64,000 bases of DNA, taken from contig JADWOT020001415.1 of assembly GCA_036345935.2 (NCBI GenBank), positions 121,844-185,843 of the forward strand. Reading direction: 5' to 3'. Shown here in pieces: positions 10,368 through 22,600 of this stretch. The stretch's first letter is position 1. Each line of letters starts with the position of its first letter. Origin of the DNA: Taenia hydatigena. Lineage: Eukaryota > Platyhelminthes > Cestoda > Cyclophyllidea > Taeniidae. The notes beneath the pieces were generated by a model. That model saw nothing but the letters and a program-made list of their open reading frames with translations, was not told the origin of the DNA and searched no databases. The translations under genes were made by a program, and so were the position numbers.

Positions 10368-11752
10368 GTGGATCTAGGTAAAGGCGGCCTCCGCACCACG
10401 GTCAGCGGTCTCATGCCCGTGTGCCCATTGAGAGGATGCATCGATTAGTAGGCATCTCTGTGTACAATCTCAAACCTGTCAAGATGCGTGGCAGCGAGTC
10501 ACAGGGTATGCTGATGTGCGCCGCCGACACCAATGGTAGGGTGGAACCCCTGGTTACTGAGGGTCCAACAGAGCCAGCGTTGGGTGAGTTGAACTCTACA
10601 TTCTACTATAGAGTCTCGGGCTTTAGAGGCATGCCGTCTATCACCTCCGTCAAATCTGTATTAAATTAGGATAATTTACTGAAGGCTACGAGAATCGTGC
10701 CAAATTGCTAATGACTTTCCAATCTTGAAGTTGCATCGGCATTTGCTTTCGACTGATAGTTTGGTTTTCCAAGGAGCTTCGAAACATTGTGAGACTTCGA
10801 AAGGGCATTCAGGTTGTTCCTCGACTAGTAGACAATTCACCATAAGCCCATTTAAGATCTTAGGAGCTGTTTGCACAAGTGAGATAATAAAAAGTTAATT
10901 ATATGGTATTTCTTGGTCTCTTGGGTTTGGAATTCAAATGCTTTAGGAACTGTCATTAAGAGAGGCTTCATTCTAACTCGAAGAATCGCTGCATGCCTGT
11001 AATGAAAATGATCGGTGGTCGCTGTACGTGTTTCGTCATTTATGCCTCCCATTTCTTCGATTTATAAAGTTTTGTTTCATGAAAGACTAGGAATGCACGA
11101 ATCTCGTCAGTAACGCTTACGCATGTGTGTGACTAATTTCTTTTGTATGTTCAAAAAAAGTAGTGAAATACATTGCACAACCTATGTGATTAATCAGAGA
11201 GCATAATTCGCAAGTAAGAATCTACTGCTTTCTAAAGAATACGTGATGTGTTCATTCCTCTTCGCATACCTGCCGCATTCGCATTAGCACTGATGTAGGT
11301 GAATATCGGTGATTTAAGTTCTTTTGTATGAAATATTTACCAATCAGGAGAGCCTAAAGAGATTGCGAAATCCGTGACGTTCTAGAACATCCATAAATCG
11401 GACAAGAAGAAGAAAGCTCCTGGTGGGCTCGTTGAGGTTGCAGACGTCCACTATAGTATGGGTCGGTGGACTTACAGTGACTGTGTAAAACATCTACCTC
11501 ATGGAAGCGTCAGATCATAAAATAGTGATAAGCGCCACCGCCATTCACTGCGCTAATGCACTTTGTAACTTTTAATTGATTTTAGACCTTTAAGAGTGGT
11601 GAGCAATAAAGATACTCGCTCGTAAGAATTCCACTTTACTCAAGTAGCTCAACTCATTTTACTTCTTACAGGCCTTCCTTCTAGGCGAACCGGATGCTCA
11701 GCTTCACCCCAAAAAGATATTGGGGAGCAAGGGATGCCTGATGTGCGCGTAG
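10368..11752 (+). pseudogene. EMAPII-type tRNA-binding domain fragment, frameshifted
   Basis: The EMAPII domain is an OB-fold that binds tRNA; it is found in AIMP1 and at the C-terminus of some tyrosyl- and methionyl-tRNA synthetases. Exon A (10368-10583, acceptor CGTTAG, donor GTGAGT) reads VDLGKGGLRTTVSGL in one frame. From about 10421 the homology continues in another frame: YNLKPVKMRG, then ESQGMLMCAADTNGRVEPL. The family sequence is continuous across this point (IDLGE..RTVVSGL...PLEEM...NLKPVKMRG). The shift falls in a CCCGTGTGCCC stretch that looks like an extra GT dinucleotide. Exon B (11672-11752, after CTTACAG) reads FLLGEPDAQLHPKKIL, matching the GEPDKELNPKKKIW block, then stops early at TAG 11750. 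The splice phases of A and B do not match, and the DRITFDA segment is missing. A sequencing error could explain the frameshift alone, but not the missing parts. A frame at 11398-11520 (SDKKKKAPGGLVEV) weakly recalls the domain's N-terminal side but is out of order. Confidence 0.75.
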
Positions 11753-13315
11753 ACGGTGTGCAAATAGCCACTTACAAGGGTGTGTTCCAAAAGCTGAGGA
11801 ACAGCTCCGATGCTGTCATCAAAGGTCCCACTTTGGTGGATGCACAAATCTCCTAGGCAGAGCGTGTAATTCAATGTGCTCCTGTTTTTTCGCAGTTCTT
11901 CGTACAAAGCAAAGGCAGTTTTGTGTCGAGCACTAGCGTCTGTTTCTTTTGATAGGTGGTATATTTTGTGTAGGAATTATAAGTGCAGAGATTTTATCGC
12001 AATTAGCAGTATGCATCAAAGAAAGCCGTGTAGTTAGATCAGTTTGGCTCAAACTGACGAGCGTATATAGTAATTTGAGAATGGGCTGACAAATAGTCTT
12101 GCTTCCTACAATACCCACCAACGAGATTACGGCTCCCTTGTTATGGCATGCCCATGATAGGTAGATCGGCTTGCAGAAAGATTTATCATAAAGCTTTAAT
12201 AGTGGACCAAGGGAAGGGAGTTCCAAAATTTATCGCAAAAATGGTTTTGTAGTTAGGAATGCTTCACAATCCAAGTGGCTGTAGGCCAAGGTTGATCAGC
12301 TGTAGCTTAAGGAATAGAAGCACGCGCTCATACTTGTTTTCGTGTGACATCACTTTGTTGGTGGTTCTGATCTACAGGATTACAAATATGCATGTCTGAT
12401 TGCAGTGCTTTGACGATGTAAGTCCCAAATTGCATGAGTCATTCGTTGGTAATTCGGCCGATTCAGCAACAATAGGAGGAGAGACCAAATGCGCACGTCT
12501 AAATGAGCTAAGATCAGTGGAGCAGAGGATGTTGATGGCTAGATTACGTGTAAAATTCATTATTTTTTCTTATCATTGGGGCTCTTGCGTCGGTTTGGGT
12601 TAGTACAGAATTGGCTGACGACGATAAAAATCTCAGGACTGCTGGTCCACTCTATCTCACTTTGCTTATCTGCTTTCCGCTTCATGCTATTGTCCTCTCC
12701 ATTCACTCCCTACTGCTTATTTTAATTGCGCTCCCACTTCAACGTAACCCAGTCTGGATTCTAAATTAACCTTGGTTGCTAACGCATTAATTAATGCGGC
12801 TTTCGACCATTAATGATTTTCCGAAAAAGGTATTGTCTCTTGGGCTTAACCTTTTCATAACAAGTGGCTTCATTTTGCGACAAAAGACGTGGCACTGAGC
12901 CAAAGGAATCCGCATGTTTGCTATCCTCCTTCCTACTTTCTACCTCGCACTTTTATCAGAATGCTTTGCTGAGCCGTTTCGGCAAATTCATTGGAACGTA
13001 GCGGTATGCAAGGCAAGTTATTGGATAATAATTGGGATTCTAACAGTCGATGACAGAAATTCTGAGGCTTACCAGTTGCACATTTGACCAGCTGTCTGAG
13101 ATCGTTTATCTTTATTGCGCAGATATTCCTTGTGATGATGGGTTTTAGGCTGGACACCACTTTCAGCCTACATTAGTTTAGTGTACTCGATTGGGCTTTT
13201 GTCACAAAAGACAGTTAGTTGCACTAAAAGAAAGGGATTACATTAGTAACATGTCCAGTAGGAGCCTCGAATCCTCGACATCCACACTATCAGGACAATG
13301 CCTAACTTAATGGAC
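11753..13315. other. Mostly unassigned; one possible plus-strand exon near 12400-12550
   Basis: The only coding-like stretch starts after a TGATTGCAG acceptor-like site near 12404 and reads CFDDVSPKLHESFVGNSADS and onward to a charged segment (ARLNELRSVEQRMLMARLR), with a GTGTAA donor-like site after it. I recognise no family. The remainder shows nothing I can support. Confidence 0.25.
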
Positions 13316-13469
13316 AACCTCTCCACCACCAGTTACCTTCCTTCTTCCCCATTCTTCTCCACTCTTTTTACCACCACCTATTTCCCGCGCCTTTACCTTT
13401 TGCACTCACTCCCTGACCCACTTTCGTCTCCAACCCCTCTCCTCCAATCAGGTGCTATGCTTTGCCGCG
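13316..13469 (+). other. Long pyrimidine tract ending in a splice-acceptor-like CAG
   Basis: About 135 nt at 13316-13451, strongly pyrimidine-rich (TTCCTTCTTCCCC, TCTTCTCCACTC, CCCCTCTCCTCCAATCAG), end in CAG. The next 18 nt (GTGCTATGCTTTGCCGCG) are followed by a donor-like GTGAGA. This has the layout of a strong 3' splice site with a possible micro-exon, but no flanking exons are identified. Confidence 0.3.
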
Positions 13470-14426
13470 GTGAGATATGGAATGATTCATGTGGTAGTTA
13501 GGGTGTGACTGGATGAATTGGCGCATTTGGCATGCCTTTACTGCTGGTCACTCATACCACATTAGACTGACGGTGCGAATCTGTGAACTGATGGGTCGGT
13601 TCCAGTTCCGCTATTACCTGCACTGCATGCATAAGACAATCTTTATATCCTGCCGCAGACCGATATTGCACTTCTTATCATCATTTGGCATATGCTTGAA
13701 AAAACCACCATCCTATTTATTTTTAAGTAGTCATGTAGGTGCTCAAGTGTTATCTTACTGCTCTCACATTCTAATTATTAAACACCACAAACTCACGAGT
13801 ATGCAACCGACGAGTTAGTTTTGCGAAGAACGTAGTATTCCTTCGTAAATCTAATGCATAACTCAGCCGCCAACATTTACAATTATGGCCTCTCTCACTA
13901 ATTCAAAACCACGAAGGATACGATTTCCCATTTCTCGCCTTCAGACTCTGAAATACCGAACCCACAGTTCATCAGCACTGTCTTCCGCGTACATAATGCT
14001 GATGAACTAGAGCTACACTTAAACCAATGTCAGCAATCTTTTGAAGGCAACGGCCTCACCTGCAAAGCGCTACCGTTCCAGACCCAAAAATAAATTCTCA
14101 AGGCGACAACCCTAGTTAATACTCCTCATCAAACTCTTCGCGTACCGCAAGTTCCACCAATTCACGAGCTCACCCAACAAAGCAACATCAGCGTCATCGT
14201 TCGAGCCAAAAATTGAAACGTAGGCACCTCACTCCTGGGATTTGGCAAGAAGCCTTGAACAATATTTACCGAGGCTTGGCTTATGAGCTAAAATGCCTGA
14301 TAACTACTTGTTATGCACTCAGTTTTCCAGTTATTGAGAAATATCAACATTGAACATTCATTTCACAACCTTGAATAGCAGTTTTTACGTGTTACCTCCG
14401 TTACTTCCCTTAGCAGAATTGTCAAT
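13470..14426. other. No gene seen (left flank next to the inverted repeat)
   Basis: One 101-codon frame (13513-13818, plus) with no family likeness. The sequence just outside 14427 shows no terminal repeat or target duplication that would mark an insertion. Confidence 0.4.
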
Positions 14427-14427
14427 G

Positions 14428-16921
14428 CAATTCCGCCTATAATAAATAGGGGAAGAAAAAGTACGTGTTGTTAAGGATTCTAAAATGGATGACATCTACT
14501 TAAAGAGTGGCATTTAGCAAGTTTGCCTTAAATGTTCTTGCTTCACCGCTTATTCTCTCAGAACTAGTGTAGCCAAGGATTTACTGATATCAGTTTGCTT
14601 GAAAAAGAAGGACGCGTCTCTCATCAAATGCTTTAAACTTATGCTACTCAAAGCATCACCACTCCTACTAACCAAACTAAGTGGTATTTAATTTTGGCAA
14701 AAGAAAAGAATTGGTAAATCCGAATCAGAATACACAGCTGCTTATAACATCCTGAAAGGTGTAGGACTCCGGTCTTTTTTTCTTCTAACAGCTTCCAAGT
14801 CTGTGTTTGGCCCAGTTACATGAGATGTTTGCCTGCAATATTGTCGTTGCATCAAGGGCTAGCTAATTCTGTCAGTCCATATTTTCAAAATTAGGCATAA
14901 ACCTGCGGCCTCAAATTCAATTCTGTTAGCCATATACCTGAAATACTGGCACCCTGTGTACCCAATTTTGATGCCGCGTGAGGTCGAACTTGCCCATGGC
15001 AAAGTTACTTTGCTCTTAGGTAAATAAAGTAACTGCCAGCAATTTGTGCTTACAAAGGTGATCTTCCAAGTGACAAGCAGTATGCTCAAGCCATGTGACT
15101 GGACGAGCGCCATCAATATGTTCACCACCATCCTTAGCCAAATGGCATCATCCTCAATCAAATCATTTTGGGTGTGGATAAGCTGTTTGTGCGATTGGGG
15201 GCCAAACCGATGTATCTGTTAAGACGATACAGTACAACCGACTGACGATAGCTACGGAGGTCACAACCGAAAGTTTGTAGCGTCTCTAATTGCTCTTTGA
15301 CACTTCGAAATAACCAGCGATTTTGGAGAGAAAACGATGTGAAAAATTCTTGTCAATTTGAAATTGAGGAGATCGACAACCGAGTCAAACAGGCGCAGTT
15401 GATCCTTTGGTATGAAGTTTTCCACATCAGCTCTGAAGTACCTCTAAACTACCATTTTTGACAAGGACCCGATCGTGAGCTTCCAAATATTGTTTACTCC
15501 GGACAATAATTTTCGCCGCTCTATTTCTCATCCACAGCCCAAGAATCAAAACTGGTTCCTTAGATTCAACTATCATTGTAGCCCACAGCTTAGCCTTTAA
15601 ATTACTTGCCATTTAATTGTGGTGACCTGCTCGGGAAGGCTTTAAAGTGCTGCACAGAAGACCAAAGCGAAAAACTGGAGCTTATAAACCTCAATTTGTG
15701 AAATCGAGTTGCTGCAACAATTTCTAGAGGTTAATGGTTATGCGAAGAGCTCAAGCATATGGATAATAGTAGCCACCCATAAAGCGGTAAAGTAGAAACC
15801 CGAGCTACAAACCACCCAATCATGCAGAATTCTACTGATTTTGCTGTTGATCTAATTAACAGTAGTGTCGTTCGTCGCAAAATATGCCATAGGAAACTAG
15901 TCTCTAAGCATTTAGTTCAGCAAAAAGGTACTCGGGATCGCACCGTATAAGTTAATAAAATTGCGGCACTTCCTATCCATAGACCTCTATTTCTTACGCA
16001 CCGGCCTTGTCTCACTGATCCAAATGCGCAGCATCGGAATGAAGTGAGATCCGATTAAAAGATGATAAATAGAACTTCATGAATTCCCAACTGGTCGTGT
16101 GTTGCATTGAGGGCTGCTGAAATGTCCAGCAGTTATAAGCGCATCCAAATGCAATGGAGTGGTACACTTTCAGAAAGATGAGCAACTGACTTACCTGAAA
16201 AGCAAACACGACACCAGAAATAGTGGATTAAAGGCTTCGCCTACTAAAAATTGATCAGCAGCAGAATAAAAGGTGTCACAAAGACATGGAGACGACAAGA
16301 ATTTTAAGACGAGTGGTGAAGTACGGAATAAAGGAAAAAAATGCAAAAGTGGCAGGGAGAAGTCAATCCCAAATGGTCACTACCTGACTGGAGAATGCCT
16401 CAAAGCAACTACAAGAGGTAGTAAACCCCAGAGTTCTCATTCCACTCAAAGCTAATATCAGGGCAGACAAAAACGAAAGCAAGTATAAGGTTCCATTGCC
16501 AGTGTTTGTGCAGTTATTTTGTTTCCAAAAGGCAGCCAACGCAGCGTAATTCACTGCGAAATCAGGAAGAACGTGATCGGGAACGGTCTGTTCGGCTGTT
16601 ATTCAATACTTTGCATCATAAAATGTGCTCCTTTTATAATTAAAACCTTACGTGATTTACTATTGAAGTATTTCGACTTCCTTTCCCTGTTATCACACAC
16701 AGAACACCCCCACTAAAATTTTGTCAAACTTGCTGATATGCAGTCTAGCCAATGCGATTCATGACTACGCGTTTGCAAAAGTGTAAACTCAGCATATTTT
16801 CATACTTGGTTATTGAGATTCAAGCAAATTAAGACTCAATCACCACCGCTCACTGATTGTGAAGTGACAGGTCAAGGCAAAAACAACAGAGGAGCGAATC
16901 TCAGTCAATCACCTTACATAC

Positions 16922-16958
<37 letters not shown>

Positions 16959-19050
16959 CAGAATTATAGCACTAGCATATTCGGTCGTCTTGCAGGCCAC
17001 TACGTAAATCAAGGCTAGTGGTCTATTTACCAACACTTTTGTTGGAAACTGGACTGCAAAATTCACTCAATGAGTTTTATATTGGGCCGAGAATTTTGAT
17101 TGATGAGATGCACATGTTGTGCAAACGCAATTCTTCGCTTGCGCACTCTTCTGCCAATGAAGTTACCTCAACTTCCGACAAAGCCAGGAAAACTTTTCTC
17201 GTCATTAATGGCATTTGCTAACGCTCCCACCATAGACATGTTTTAAAATCTGGTTTATAGAGAGATTTAATCAAGCGTACAGCTTCCGTCAAAGCAAAGA
17301 CGTAACAGATAAATAGTAAATTTTCATCTTGCTGACGGTTAACTTTCTTAGGTATGTCGCGTTAGGAGGATCAATGAGGCAGCTGTCGTGAATCCCTAAC
17401 AAGTAGAAATAATCTTTTACTCAATTGTCTATCTTAGGCAACAGTAAACAGAAGAAAAACGGTCGCGAGACAAGTGAGACAAAGGCAGGAGTGGCGAGTC
17501 TAAAGTTCAGCGACAGCAACCAACTACATGGGAATAGAGCTGGCACAGTTGCATATCCTGACCACAGCTGAGACCTACGTTCGTGCATACAATAAACCAA
17601 ATGAGGCTTGCATGCAAAGGCTGCGAATGGTGGTAGTGCGATTTCGCACAATTTTAGACTTCAAAGTCACTCCCTAAAGTAGAAGGGCAAAAAAGTTTTT
17701 ACTCTTGGTATCCATTTTTCGCGGCTACCTCAAGGGCAATAATCGAGAGTGACTGTGCTCGAAGGAGGCTAAGCGGTTGATGATGAGAGAGTAAAAGAAA
17801 GCGAATGAGGGTGATTTGTTTACATTCGCCTTCATGGCTTTCTGACCGATGCCTTCAATTATGGCCGCGATCAGATGCACCTCTTGTCTTAGTGTACCTT
17901 CGATGCACCATAAAGCAAGGTAAAATTAAGGTTTAAATTCTTCGTTTAGCAAGGATTTTGTTAATTGGGTAGGCAAGCTTAACACTCTTTAATATCGTAA
18001 GTCAAACCCCACCTCCGCAATTTTAGGTTCCATTCTTCATGAAGGGATATTGTTCGCCTTGCAGTATCCCGAACTGTGAAGCATGGAGCTTACTTCTATG
18101 ATGTGTAAGTCTTCTGTGCAAGTAACTGGTGTAAGCAGAACTTGTTAAGCGAATTCTATGTTCTTAGCAATCAAGGTGTAAGGTGTAAGTTCAGAAATAG
18201 GGAGTCTCAATCGGTCAGGGACCCGAATTTCGAATGCAGCATGTTTAGTTTGTTAATGACGCAACGTAATGCTGGCCGGAAATGGCAAGTGCAGAGCAAA
18301 GACATCTTTAATGTACATAGGATAAATATACATTTCAGGCTGATCAGACAACAGCTCAGCAACCGTTTTATCATTTCTATACTTCAGAGGCCAAAAAAGA
18401 ATATTCTCACTTTACCGGTAAAAATGATGAAGATATGGTTCAACCATACCAAAATATAGTCCTTTAAAATGTTTGCTGTATCAAAACAAGCGAGTTGGAA
18501 CACAGCACGAAGAAGTACTGGCTTAAGGCAAGGTGAATTTTAACCACATATCTTCTTTGGTTAAATTTATGGCCGAACACATAAAACAAATGTTCCTCTG
18601 CATCTAAATCATTTGCAATGTTGAGGACAGTTTCAGGCTATCCTTTGATCACTCATTAATTCGAACACACTCGCTTTTGCAAGGTTTTGCGCGACTGGTC
18701 ATTTCTACCGTTATAATGCATGGCAACAGATGTACTTATCATTTCTTATTATTCATAAGCGTCACTTTAGGTTTTGCACACTCGAATAACGAGCATCGTG
18801 GTAGGTGTCGTTTATTTTACATGCACTTCCTTATGCGTATGAACACACATAAATAAAGGCTGTATCTGTGCTTAATTATTTATGTTTACGCATATTTATT
18901 TCGCAGCAGGTTATTGATATGCAAAGTATGGCAAGAGGAATAACTCTAGTTTAATCCAAATGATAATGGGGTGCTTAATGAGCAGGCGAATTAGATGATT
19001 TGCGTCAAAGATTTTAGGTCCTAATTTTACGCATGATTGGCGCCTTTCAG
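14428..19050. other. Outer part of left arm: no gene assigned
   Basis: The longest frames (14859-15161 minus, 15427-15612 minus) have no family likeness. A short plus frame near 18048-18105 (IVRLAVSRTVKHGAYFYDV) runs up to a strong GTAAGT donor and may be an isolated exon. The mirrored stretch is 50183-54805. Confidence 0.35.
16928..16955. repeat. (TA)n microsatellite, left arm
   Basis: A pure TA run of about 28 nt preceded by CATACATATACATA. Its length is identical in the other arm (52278-52305), although such tracts usually change length quickly. Confidence 0.9.
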
Positions 19051-19519
19051 CGTTCTTAGATCCATATTGCTCAATTTGTCTAACATGTTGCAGAACCTAC
19101 GGGATGCTCTTACTACATCAAAGAGGTAAGAAGAATGGCAAAACCTCTCCATTATTCTTGCTTTGTGTCCTCTTATATTTTGAAACACTTCCCTTTAACC
19201 TCCAAATAGAATGGGATCACAATGCATGTTCCATTTGCTTCATTCCATTCCCAAACTTCGGAGAACTTCTCACCCATTTCGTCAACGCACATATTTGTAA
19301 GTTAGCGTCAATTAAAATCTGATAAAATTCTACGTGTGCGCTGCTCCTCAGCCGTTGTCTTGGCCTCAAGCACAATCTCCTTTTAAACTTACTCTTCATT
19401 ATACGATACCTTAGCCCAAAGGAATGCAAACTCTGAGGTACGCTTTCGTTGCACGGAATGCTTTGCTGAACACCCAACGTTCGAAGCACTGTTAAGTCAC
19501 ATGCATTCACAGCATTTCC
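19051..19519 (+). CDS. C2H2 zinc-finger protein exons, left-arm copy (partial gene)
   Basis: Three plus-strand exons with matching phases: 19051-19125, 19210-19296 and 19415-19519. They are bounded by CTTTCAG, AAATAG and CCTTAG acceptors and GTAAGA, GTAAGT and GTAAGC donors, with introns of 84 and 118 nt. Joined, they give three fingers. The first starts YCSICLTCC and its last His falls in the next exon. The second is CSICFIPFPNFGELLTHFVN with AH. The third is CTECFAEHPTFEALLSHMHS with QH. Each has C-x2-C-x12-H followed by a second His. Such fingers bind zinc and usually DNA, so a nuclear regulator is likely, though the target is unknown. Upstream and downstream exons are not confidently found. 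Candidates after the last donor are 19594-19639 and a stretch near 19977. A 138-codon antisense frame (19633-19217) overlaps these exons and is taken as a shadow. An intact second copy lies in the right arm. Confidence 0.65.
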
Positions 19520-19639
19520 GTAAGCCTTCTTTTGTCCATTTGACTTAGCTTGCAATGAATTCTTGAAACTTCTTGGCATCATACGTTTTATAGCCATTTG
19601 GTCTGGAGTATTTCGTGGAATACGAGCATGCATTATTCG

Positions 19640-22600
19640 GTGAGCAAGATTTGTAGATTTTTACTGATGATTATATATTAACTTCTTAACTCATTGCTCT
19701 TGAACGATACTCGAGTAAGGCGAAAGCATTCAGTGCGCAGAGGTCATGAGTGCAAATCGTGAAAGCTTTTATGCGGTATGGTCTGTATTTTGACAATAAT
19801 CAGGTGCTGCTAAATGGATATGAAACGGCAAGCATTGTATTTCATTGCGCTGCGTCACATCCCACTGGTAGCCTTGATAGTTAAGATCCTACCACAGTAG
19901 TGCAACATGATTAATTATTAGGCGTATGTTCTATAAGCTACTGGGTATTTCATTAAGTTTTTTGTTACCTTTTAGAGTGTGGCGACGAGCTGCCTTTACA
20001 TAGCATCCACGGATGCACACTTAGCTATGTGCTGTGCGAGTAGGCATGGACTCACCATAAGAAGAAAGCTTTTATTTGCTACTTCCAGCTTTTCATCCTA
20101 AACATTGCTGCACGCAGGGGTGGATTTTAATTAAAATGTCAGGAAATCGGGTTAAATATAAAATTGCGCAAGGTTTGGAATGCATGCAACGTTGGGAAGA
20201 TGGAACTTTAGAAAAAGTCATGACACTTTCTATTTGGACATTGGTTAGCACAATATGGCACAAGAAATTTACTATTGTTCAGTAAAGCCAAACAATCGAA
20301 TTCATAGTTCCTCACTGCGAAAATGGAACGATAAATTTGTCTCCAGATTTCTAATTTGGAGCTATATCTAATAATAATAGCATGAACGAAGAATAGGCGG
20401 TGTCATTTGTATGCAACCTAGTCCTTTCACTAGTCAACCGAGTACTTGTAGCGTCTCATGGTGATGATGATTGCTGGGAATGTAGAGAGGAATAAAGACG
20501 CCCTAGAGGTCATGATAGAATAGAGACATTGGTCATTGTCGTTGCGTGAACAAAATAGCAGTTAGCGAAGAATAATGGGTTCTGAAAAGTGTGCCGATTG
20601 AGGAAAAAACGAAAAGTTAGAAAGGCTTAGCCGAAATTATGGAGTTAAAGGTGCCGCTAAAACAGATAAGGAGAACTTTACATCCGTCCGCCTTGCGCAT
20701 TTAGCCGAATGAAAAAGGTGTGAGAATTTTGCCATCACTCAAATGCTTGTAAGGGAAGCCTAGTTTATTGGTACAGAGTCAAGATTAGGTAGTTCATGCA
20801 ACAAATCTTAACTAGAATTCGTGAGAGATTCATGTTGTTTTTAAATTATTCAATTTCTGCATCTTGGGCTAATTTTTGCACTAAAAACGCTACTAATCGC
20901 TCGATAAGTAGCTAATATTCATTTTCACAATTTCTAGTGCGCCTTGATGTTTTCTTTCTTTCTCTTCCTCCGTGTTATAAAATGGAATTTGTATAAATAA
21001 GAAACTAACACCCATTATTGCGAAAGGCATATGCTTTGGTATCTGCATGCACGTGATTTTTGACAGTTGAATCATCTTCTGGTAATCGTGCTTTAATCGC
21101 CCCCTACAAAAGTTAATACCGAATACAAAGCAAGGTTTATCAGATTAAGTCACAGATAGGGCCGCTTTTTAAAGCTCGAAGATAAAAGTGGTGATCACGC
21201 CAGAGTCAAATGCCTTAATTGTAAGAAATAATAACGACTGCTTGCTGACCTGCTGCCACCGAGATACTGTGCCAAATCTACATTGCAGTAGACAGCTTTA
21301 TCAGACAAAGAAACCGCAAGTTGTCACTGAGCAAGTCGATCAACGTTAGGCGAAGCTTTAGTTGTTGGGTCCTTTCTAAGGAGTGGCTAGTCTTGGATCC
21401 GACGCATCAGGATGGCTTTTCTGTAAGTACCCTCCGTGCTTAATCACTAATTTACTAAGTGCACTTAATAATGGCCCTTTAAATGCTATGAGTATAGGTC
21501 TCAATCAAGATGTGCATCATAAACGCCTGTCAACAATCACTATCGGGCGTCTCAGACACTTGCACCCTGTACATTCTTCCGATGGATATTAGTTTACTAG
21601 AATTAGTGCAATAAATGTATTATTTTAGCTCCGTTAGACTAACTATGATTTTCTTCTGCATTCCGTCTAAAATGAGCGCATAAAGTGCGCGGAAACGCTT
21701 AAAACAACAGCGTTTGACTATTTCAATTTTATGTACACGAATTTTATTACTCTACTTAAGAGCAATGTAAATGCCATGCAATTAGAATGCTATCTTCACT
21801 TTTTGTGTGCACTACCTAAATAAAGGAAGATAGGATTCTAATTGCATCGCATTTTAATTGCTCTTAAGTAGGGTACTATCACAAGCAAGATGACGCCGCC
21901 TTACCCATCTTGCCGTATTGTCATGCATAAATAGAATACGATGGAAAAACTATGTAAAGTGACTCTAGAAACAATGTTTCGGACGATGAAATAAATTTGT
22001 TTTGCTTATGCTACCTTGAAAATGAAAGGAGGCAATACACGGAGGCTATATGTGTTCTGCGTACAGTAGGGTGTAGGGTTACTAAGAATGCCCGAAAAAC
22101 AGTTCATCTGTCATGGTGCAGAGATAAGAGTCTGAAGTAGTTTTTCCCCAATATTGGGATTGGGCAAACGCTTCGAGTATACGGGATTCTGGCTGCTTAA
22201 AGTTCATATAGCAACTGCGTCCGAGCTAAATCGTCAATAATTTCATAAATCTGATGGAAATCGCATTAATAAAACTAATAACAAATGAACTGGGTTTTCC
22301 TTAGTCCAGTTTCAAGAGTGTCAGCAGACAGCGCTTTGTTTATAAATTTTTCCATGCTTGCAATCTTAATTTCCGCAAATACAAAAGTGGCAGAGATGAC
22401 ATTGACAAAATAGTGATATGGTTGCTGAATAGATAAAATTTCATTGTTTACTGCTAACGGGTTTACAGATGGTTAGTTGAGAGGAGGTGGCTCTAACGAT
22501 TCTTTAATTTCTAATCGACCAACCAGCTACTTGCTGGAATCATTATGATAACAGTGTTAAAGCCGTGAATAGCCAGGCAAGTAGCATTACTTGAGAAGCC

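Noticed and set aside
14859..15161. 100-codon minus frame in the outer left arm, considered as a retrotransposon fragment
   Set aside because: No reverse transcriptase, RNase H or integrase motif could be found in any frame.
16928..16955. TA run considered as a centromere- or telomere-like marker
   Set aside because: It is a short simple repeat; no telomeric TTAGGG arrays or satellite arrays are present.
19217..19633. 138-codon minus frame (and its mirror 49600-50016)
   Set aside because: It is antisense to the zinc-finger exons, which have matching splice phases and clear C2H2 spacing. The minus frame has no family likeness.
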